The notes under the pieces were generated by a model. That model saw nothing but the letters and a program-made list of their open reading frames with translations, searched no databases and had not been told where the DNA came from. Positions 59,103 through 64,000 of a DNA stretch of 64,000 nt are shown one piece after another. The translations under genes and the position numbers were made by a program. This DNA is from Chitiniphilus eburneus (GTDB lineage Bacteria; Pseudomonadota; Gammaproteobacteria; Burkholderiales; Chitinibacteraceae), in assembly GCF_005048205.1 (NCBI RefSeq), contig NZ_SUMF01000002.1:248001-312000 (forward strand). Direction: 5' to 3'. Each line of letters begins with the position of its first letter. The first letter of the stretch is position 1.

Positions 59103-59267
59103 TCAGATTTCCACCATTTCGAAGTCGTCCTTGCGGGCGCCGCAATCGGGGCAGGTCCAGTTCAGAGGAACCACGTCCCAGAGGGTTCCGGGCTCGATCC
59201 CATCCTCCGGACGGCCCTCTGCTTCGTCATAAATGAAACCGCAAATCAAGCACATGTATTTTTTCAT
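59103..59267 (-). CDS. Rubredoxin
   Basis: A 54-residue iron protein: [20 protein letters not shown] at the start and [18 protein letters not shown] at the end. Cys6, Cys9, Cys39 and Cys42 bind one iron. It carries electrons to oxidases or hydroxylases; the partner is unknown. A short gene, 22 bp before the M48 gene and divergent from the ThiD-like gene, an arrangement seen in other betaproteobacteria. Confidence 0.96.
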   Translation of the reverse strand: MKKYMCLICGFIYDEAEGRPEDGIEPGTLWDVVPLNWTCPDCGARKDDFEMVEI

Positions 59268-59328
59268 CCGATGACCTTCAGGGTGCTGGTTTAGAATCGA
59301 ATTCTATCCCATCCCTTACACCCCCGCG

Positions 59329-60156
59329 ATGCGTCCCACCCCACCCTTGGTTCTCGTTTTTGCCGCCAACGACCCATCCGCCGGCACTGGTCTCGCCGCA
59401 GACCTGACGACGCTGTCGTCGCTGGGGTGCCACGCGCTGCCGGTGGTGACCGCGCTCACCGTGCAGGACACGGCCGGCCTGCAGGAAGTTCAGGCCATCG
59501 AGGCCGACTGGGTCAACGAACAGGCGCGCTTCGTTCTCGAAGACATGCAGGTGGATGCGATCAAGGTGGGCCTGGCCGGCAGTATCGAGAATCTGGCGGT
59601 GATCGCCGAAATCGTCGCGGACTACCCCAATATCCCGTTGGTGCTCGATCCTGTGCTCGAGCATAGCCAGCGCGATGAGTATTCCACTGATGAGTTTGCG
59701 GCGGCGATCCGCGAGCTGCTGCTGCCCAACGCCCTGATCGTCTGTACCAACAGCAGCAAGGCGCGCCGGCTGGGGTCGGACGATGCCGAGGAACAGGACG
59801 ACTTGCCGCTGGATGCGGCGGCGGCCCGCCTGATCGATTGCGGCTGCGAGTATGTGCTTATTACCGGGGCGCAGGAGCAGACGAGCAAGGTAAGCAACGT
59901 GCTGTATTCGCGCAATGGTCGTGTCCGCAGCGATATGTGGGATCGCTTGCCCGGGCGTTACCATGGATCGGGCGCAACGTTGTCCGCCGCCCTGGCCGGC
60001 GCCCTGGCCAGTGGGGTGGAGTTGAACACAGCTGTCCGCGATGCCCAGGAATACGTATGGCAGACGCTGGTGAATGCTTTCCGCCCTGGCATGGGGCAGC
60101 TGGTGCCGGATCGCATGTTCTGGGCTCGTCCGGAAGATACAAAAGCAGAAGAATAG
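59329..60156 (+). CDS. ThiD-like hydroxymethylpyrimidine kinase family protein
   Basis: A 275-residue ribokinase-fold protein. VLVFAANDPSAGTGLAADLT corresponds to the ThiD substrate motif, DAIKVGLAGS and VVLDPVL-like LVLDPVL follow, and RYHGSGATLSAALAGAL is the anion-hole/catalytic motif. In ThiD this reads HGTGCTLSAA; here Ser214 and Ala216 replace Thr and Cys. The pattern fits an HMP/HMP-P kinase of the thiamine pathway, but the replaced Cys makes activity uncertain. Divergent from rubredoxin with a 61-base gap. Confidence 0.75.
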   Translation: MRPTPPLVLVFAANDPSAGTGLAADLTTLSSLGCHALPVVTALTVQDTAGLQEVQAIEADWVNEQARFVLEDMQVDAIKVGLAGSIENLAVIAEIVADYPNIPLVLDPVLEHSQRDEYSTDEFAAAIRELLLPNALIVCTNSSKARRLGSDDAEEQDDLPLDAAAARLIDCGCEYVLITGAQEQTSKVSNVLYSRNGRVRSDMWDRLPGRYHGSGATLSAALAGALASGVELNTAVRDAQEYVWQTLVNAFRPGMGQLVPDRMFWARPEDTKAEE

Positions 60157-60319
60157 TGACGTATCAGCTAGCATGAATACCAGCAATTAGCAGTGTGCTT
60201 ACATTACTTTTTGCTCATGTTGCGAATATCGAAGGACTGCCCCCCATTCGTTGTCCGCTTGATCCAAGATTGACGGTCTCTGGATCGATTACCGCTTACG
60301 GCGGTTGTGGAATACGATC

Positions 60320-61228
60320 ATGAATGCCCCCAGGCCCATTCTCGCCCCCGCGCCCTGCCCTCGACTGGAACGCGCGATCAATCGGATGGTGCGCGATCTC
60401 GCCGCACCATTGACGCTGGCTGATCTGGCCGAAGCCGCACATTATTCGCCTTGGTATCTGGTGCGACGCTTCCAGCTGCATTACCAGACCACCCCGCAGG
60501 CCTTTCTGTGGCGCTTGCGCCTGGAAGTCGCTGCCTCGTTGCTGCATTGGGCGCCGCGCATGCCGATCGGCGAAGTGGCGCTGGCGGTCGGGTTCTCTTC
60601 GGCTGCCACGTTCAGCCGCGCTTTCAATCGGACATTCGGTTTTACGCCCAGCGCATGGCGCAAGGGTACGCCGCCCGCCCGCGAATGGTTGCGGACCAAT
60701 CTGGGCCCGATTTCCTATACCCCCGGTCAGGCCATTGTCGGAACCGAGGCGGATTACCAATGGTCCTTCGCCGAAGTGGCGACCCGGATCTCGGTGGAGG
60801 ACTGGCCCGCGGCCCGGATGCTGACCGTGCGCGAGGTGGGTGATTACGGCAACCACTTGCACAAGTTGTATGAGCAACTGGAGGCGCAGTGCCGCCTGCA
60901 CCAGATTGAATCCGATCCCGACCGGCGTTTCGGGCTGATCTGGAGCGATCCGGCCACGACGCCCGCTGGCCGTCGTCGGTACGACGCGGCCACCGAGATC
61001 AATCAGCAGGTGCGTGTGCCGCGCGGCATGGGTGAATACCGCATGCCGGCCGGTCGCTGGGCGGTGTTCCATCACGGTGGCACCGAGGACGATATCGGCC
61101 CGCGCTGGCGCGACCTGATGCTGACCTGGCTGCCGCAGACCGGGCTGGTGCCCGATCCGTCGCGGCCCCGTCTGGAGCATTATTTCCACGACAAACGCTA
61201 CGACCTTTGCCTGCCACTGATTGCCTAG
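60320..61228 (+). CDS. AraC-family regulator with GyrI-like domain
   Basis: A 302-residue protein. Residues about 14-115 are the AraC DNA-binding domain with two helix-turn-helices (TLADLAEAAHYSPWYLVRRF, GFSSAATFSRAFNRTFGFTP). Residues about 155-300 are a GyrI-like effector-binding domain (PAGRWAVFHHGG, RPRLEHYFHDKRYDLCLPL). Domain order matches Rob/SoxS-related sensors that bind small lipophilic compounds. A TTG at 60305 could add 5 residues. Followed by the CPT-like gene at 33 bp. Confidence 0.9.
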   Translation: MNAPRPILAPAPCPRLERAINRMVRDLAAPLTLADLAEAAHYSPWYLVRRFQLHYQTTPQAFLWRLRLEVAASLLHWAPRMPIGEVALAVGFSSAATFSRAFNRTFGFTPSAWRKGTPPAREWLRTNLGPISYTPGQAIVGTEADYQWSFAEVATRISVEDWPAARMLTVREVGDYGNHLHKLYEQLEAQCRLHQIESDPDRRFGLIWSDPATTPAGRRRYDAATEINQQVRVPRGMGEYRMPAGRWAVFHHGGTEDDIGPRWRDLMLTWLPQTGLVPDPSRPRLEHYFHDKRYDLCLPLIA

Positions 61229-61261
61229 GGCTGGCGGGCCTCCCGCTGATACCATGCCGCG

Positions 61262-61837
61262 ATGAGCCTGCCCCATGTCATCGTTCTGAACGGCACCAGC
61301 AGCTCCGGCAAGACATCGCTTGCCCGGGCATTGCAGGAATGCCTGCCGGAGCAATACCTCAACTTCTCCATCGACAGCGTGCTCTATGCGCTGCCGCCTT
61401 CCGACCTGTTACGGATGCAGCGTGGCGAGCCGATCGCCCGGCCGGGATACGATTGGGCAGCGCTGGTGCGCGCCTATCACTACGCTTTGCCGTCGCTGTT
61501 GCAGGCGGGCGTCAAGCTGATCGTCGATAACGCCTGGTGCGAGCCGGAAGAAATCCGGGAGTTGTTGACCGAGCTGGCTGGTTATTCGGTGGCGCTGGTC
61601 GGGGTGCACTGCGATGAGGAAACCCTGGCTCGACGGGAAGCCGCGCGCGGGGATCGGGCGGCCGGACTCTCCGCCTGGGAGCTGCCACGAGTGCATCGCT
61701 GGATGCAGTACGACCTGGAGGTGGACACCAGTGCGCAATGCTCGACGCTGGCGGTGCAGGAACTGGTCGATGGTTTGTCGCGCAGCAGCCCATTCCATGG
61801 CGTGACGGAAACGTTGCTCAGGCTGGAACAGGGATAG
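61262..61837 (+). CDS. Chloramphenicol phosphotransferase-like P-loop kinase
   Basis: A 191-residue P-loop protein: VIVLNGTSSSGKTSLARALQ (Walker A), then NFSIDSVLYALP with a catalytic-Asp position as in CPT family, and LIVDNAWC. Resembles CPT enzymes that phosphorylate chloramphenicol, but most family members have unknown substrates. Resistance should not be assumed. 33 bp after the AraC gene, maybe cotranscribed. Confidence 0.75.
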   Translation: MSLPHVIVLNGTSSSGKTSLARALQECLPEQYLNFSIDSVLYALPPSDLLRMQRGEPIARPGYDWAALVRAYHYALPSLLQAGVKLIVDNAWCEPEEIRELLTELAGYSVALVGVHCDEETLARREAARGDRAAGLSAWELPRVHRWMQYDLEVDTSAQCSTLAVQELVDGLSRSSPFHGVTETLLRLEQG

Positions 61838-62086
61838 CGGGGTCACGGGAGCGTGGTTTTCGGCTTCACGTCCTCGTCGCCGCAATGCCCGGGATTCGGC
61901 TAGGATGACTGGGCTGTTTTCCCCTATCTATCTGCTCGAAATCCCGAATCCGATCATCTGCCCCATGCGTGTGCTGTTTGTGCTCGAGATGTGAAATCGC
62001 GTTCACATACCAAGCGTGGACCGACCAGGCACGGCGCGGGCGTGATCGAACCACGGGATTGCCGGGCTGTTTCCCGGAGTGAACTC

Positions 62087-62599
62087 ATGAGTTTGTCCTA
62101 CTACCAGGTTTCCGTTCCCGCTTTCATCCGCATGCTGGGTAACCTGTCGGTCCTGCTCGACAAGGCGGCTGCCTTCTGTGCGGACCGTGGCATTGAAGAA
62201 AGCGTGTTGCTCAATTCACGGCTGGCACCGGATATGTTTCCACTGGTGAAGCAGGTGCAGATCGCCACCGACCAGGCCAAGGGTGTTGGCGCGCGGCTGG
62301 CGGGGCTGGATGCGCTCAAGCTCCCCGATAGCGAGACGCGTATCGATGAGTTGAAGGAGCGTATTGCGACGGTTGTTGCCTACCTGAACACCATCGCGCC
62401 CACTTCGCTGGACGATGCCGCGAGTAAAGCGGTCACTCTGCCCTGGATGCCGGACCATCCGATGCCGGGAGATTTCTACCTGCTGCATTTCGTCCTGCCG
62501 AACGTGTATTTCCATGTCACCACGGCCTACGACATCCTGCGGCATAACGGTGTCACGCTGGGTAAGGCCGACTATATCGGTGCGATCGAGCGAGCTTGA
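62087..62599 (+). CDS. DUF1993 family protein
   Basis: A 170-residue helical protein: MSLSYYQVSVPAFIRMLGNL at the start and LPNVYFHVTTAYDILRHNGV near the end, the DUF1993 pattern. GGAGTGA lies just before the ATG at 62087. Structural relatives are DinB-like four-helix bundles; function unknown. The 249-base gap before it shows no gene. Confidence 0.85.
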   Translation: MSLSYYQVSVPAFIRMLGNLSVLLDKAAAFCADRGIEESVLLNSRLAPDMFPLVKQVQIATDQAKGVGARLAGLDALKLPDSETRIDELKERIATVVAYLNTIAPTSLDDAASKAVTLPWMPDHPMPGDFYLLHFVLPNVYFHVTTAYDILRHNGVTLGKADYIGAIERA

Positions 62600-62600
62600 T

Positions 62601-62622
62601 ACGGGCTTTCGAGACAGCCCGT
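62601..62622. terminator. Hairpin between converging DUF1993 and VanY genes
   Basis: acgggct (62601-62607) and agcccgt (62616-62622), 8-base loop, starting 2 bases after the DUF1993 stop. No T run, so tentative. Confidence 0.35.
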
Positions 62623-63149
62623 CAGGCAAGCTGAACGGGCTGGAAACACCAATGCCAGGGTTCGTAGACATAGCCGTAGCGATTGTCGCGCGGGAACGAT
62701 AAGGTGAATCCGTAGCGTCCGGCGTTGGCCTGCAGCCAGGCAAACGCCGGCGTGTCTTCAAAGGCTTCTTCCACGATGGGGCCGCCGGGCATGTAGATGT
62801 CGATGGCGCGTCCCGTGTGATGCTCGCTGCAACCCGGCGGCGCAAGCACTTGCAGGATGGCATCGATGGGCTGCCCGGCGTTCAGTTTGCGGCGGATCAG
62901 CGCCACTTGCCGGTCGGTGCCACGATAGGCGGAGGCAATGCGCAGCGTGATGCCATCCTCCGCTGCCGCAGTGCGCAGCGCCTGCCATGCCAGCGTTGCC
63001 GCTGGCGTCAGTTGCCACACGCGGCCATCGTCGCCGGTTTCCGCATCAGTCAGCGACTCGGCTTCTTCGTAGAGCGTGAGCCGCTTGGCTTCCAGGACCG
63101 ACTCGGGAATGCCCAGTGCAGCCCAGCTTGCGCGCAGTGCTTCATTCAT
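62622..63149 (-). CDS. D-alanyl-D-alanine carboxypeptidase, VanY family
   Basis: A 175-residue zinc peptidase. The SxHxxGxAxD motif is SEHHTGRAID and the downstream ligand motif is EPWHW. It cleaves the terminal D-Ala of peptidoglycan stem peptides. No clear signal peptide, so either cytoplasmic (wall recycling, LdcB/VanX-like) or exported by another route. 21 bp after parC. Confidence 0.88.
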   Translation of the reverse strand: MNEALRASWAALGIPESVLEAKRLTLYEEAESLTDAETGDDGRVWQLTPAATLAWQALRTAAAEDGITLRIASAYRGTDRQVALIRRKLNAGQPIDAILQVLAPPGCSEHHTGRAIDIYMPGGPIVEEAFEDTPAFAWLQANAGRYGFTLSFPRDNRYGYVYEPWHWCFQPVQLA

Positions 63150-63170
63150 CGGTCCTGCCCTCCCGGTGGA

Positions 63171-64000
63171 TCAGAATCCCGGGAATTTCAGCCCGGCATT
63201 GATCGGCTTGCCCTTGCGTGCCCGCTTGCCGACATAGGGCGCCATTTCGTTGGCATCCAGAATCAGCTCTGTCGGCTTGCCGCCACGGCCGGTGCCGGTC
63301 AGTCGCAGGGTTTCTCCGTCGGAGACGGTAATAGCGGCCAGGTGATCCTTGTCATCCAGCGCCATCGTGATCACGCCGCGCCCGCCACCGGCGAGTTGCT
63401 TGAATTCCGAATACGGGAACAGATGCAACTTGCCGGCTTTCGACAGGCATGCCACGACGGATGTTTCACGTGGAACAAACGTGGTGACCCGCAGCAGCGT
63501 TTCATCCGCTTCCAGCGTAATGAAGCTCTTGCCTGCTTTTTGCCGCGACAGCAGGTTCTCGAACTGGCAGGCAAAGCCATAGCCGGAAGCGTTGGCGATG
63601 ATGACCCATTCCTCCGCGCGGGCCGTCATCAGTTGCACCACACGGCTCTTGGCGGACAACTCCACCAGGGTAGTGACCGGCACGCCATCGCCCCGGCCCC
63701 CTGGAACCACCGCGGCCTGAATGGTGTAGACGCGGCCGTCGCTGCCGAACAGTGCCACGGAATCCACCGTGCGGCACTCGATGGCGGTCAGCAGCTTGTC
63801 GCCATCCTTGAATCCCAGGTTCTGCAACTCGATACCATGGCCCTGGCGACTGCGAATCCAGCCTTTCTCCGACAGGATCAGCGTGGTGGGCTCATCGACT
63901 ACCGCCACTTCCAGCGTGGCCTTTTCGGCCTCCTCGATCAGGGTACGGCGTGGGTCGCCATATTTCTTGCGGTCGGCCTCGATCTCCTTGATCAGCAGCT
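63171..64000 (-). CDS. parC: DNA topoisomerase IV subunit A, C-terminal part
   Basis: About 276 codons in view, running off the right edge. The visible start ADRKKYGDPRRTLIEEAEKA and ILSEKGWIRSRQGHGIE match ParC; the rest is the beta-propeller DNA-wrapping domain, ending KGKPINAGLKFPGF. ParC with ParE decatenates daughter chromosomes. A near-perfect parS site lies inside the coding sequence (63462). GyrA was considered but the SEKGW segment and the short tail fit ParC. Confidence 0.93.
   Translation of the reverse strand, partial: LLIKEIEADRKKYGDPRRTLIEEAEKATLEVAVVDEPTTLILSEKGWIRSRQGHGIELQNLGFKDGDKLLTAIECRTVDSVALFGSDGRVYTIQAAVVPGGRGDGVPVTTLVELSAKSRVVQLMTARAEEWVIIANASGYGFACQFENLLSRQKAGKSFITLEADETLLRVTTFVPRETSVVACLSKAGKLHLFPYSEFKQLAGGGRGVITMALDDKDHLAAITVSDGETLRLTGTGRGGKPTELILDANEMAPYVGKRARKGKPINAGLKFPGF
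63462..63477. promoter_or_regulatory. Candidate parS centromere site within parC
   Basis: TGTTTCACGTGGAACA matches the parS consensus TGTTTCACGTGAAACA at 15 of 16 positions and differs by one from the palindromic TGTTCCACGTGGAACA form. parS sites inside genes are common. ParB (30301-31149) is the expected ligand. Confidence 0.85.

Overview
The window is about 64 kb of high-GC (roughly 60-65 %) chromosomal DNA from a Gram-negative bacterium, most likely a betaproteobacterium of the Neisseriales (Chromobacteriaceae/Chitinibacteraceae type). The reasons are the hemC-hemD-hemX-hemY operon, the mnmG-rsmG-parA-parB-atpIBEFHAGDC arrangement, the fimT-pilV-pilW-pilX-pilY1-pilE minor-pilin cluster, a triple-fusion EIIA-HPr-EI phosphotransferase protein beside ptsG, and a 6S RNA between zapA and the 5-formyl-THF cyclo-ligase gene. 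This is inference from gene content; no database was searched. No tRNA, rRNA, CRISPR array, complete transposon or prophage was seen.

Layout. 0-4.3 kb: end of a catalase-like gene, then the overlapping heme operon hemCDXY. 4.3-8.5 kb (minus): an unlisted small ORF, sixA, ppk, an iron-trafficking protein gene (yggX type) and an OmpA-family lipoprotein. 9.1-11.6 kb: a diguanylate cyclase carrying five sensor repeats of exactly 129 residues. 11.8-12.8 kb: an Mrr-like restriction endonuclease that looks like an accessory insertion. 13.0-22.9 kb: ychF, a TPR-glycosyltransferase, the glycine cleavage genes (gcvR, gcvP, gcvH, gcvT) and glmU. 23.2-30.1 kb: the complete ATP synthase operon. 30.3-34.5 kb: parB, parA, rsmG, mnmG. 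34.7-43.5 kb: polyphosphate glucokinase, a DUF4124 protein, pyrE, exoA, ampG, ptsG and the EIIA-HPr-EI fusion. 43.8-46.9 kb: 5-FCL, 6S RNA, zapA, a zapB-like gene, btuF and the ylqF GTPase. 46.9-47.17 kb: a DnaA-box cluster beside an AT-rich stretch, an origin-like element. 47.2-48.3 kb: a lower-GC thioredoxin-like/TonB-like pair. 48.3-55.8 kb: minor pilin operon. 56.0-59.3 kb: hemL, a CYTH protein, hemJ, an M48 metalloprotease and rubredoxin. 59.3-64.0 kb: a ThiD-like kinase, an AraC regulator, a CPT-like kinase, a DUF1993 protein, a VanY-like peptidase and the 3' part of parC.

How the genes fit together. Six heme-pathway genes lie in two blocks, beside catalase-like and iron-handling genes. 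Polyphosphate kinase, polyphosphate glucokinase, ptsG and the general PTS phosphorelay together suggest glucose taken up by PTS or phosphorylated from polyphosphate. parA, parB, mnmG, rsmG and the atp operon are commonly origin-proximal. The window also holds two near-consensus parS sites (23140 and 63462) on either side of the DnaA-box cluster at 46956-47107, so the segment may be the chromosome's origin-proximal segregation domain. This hypothesis can be tested by GC skew and ParB ChIP.

The least conventional items are the isometric five-repeat diguanylate cyclase, the DnaA-box cluster with flanking parS sites, the terminator placed between pilY1 and pilE, and the lower-GC TlpA/TonB-like pair next to the origin-like region.
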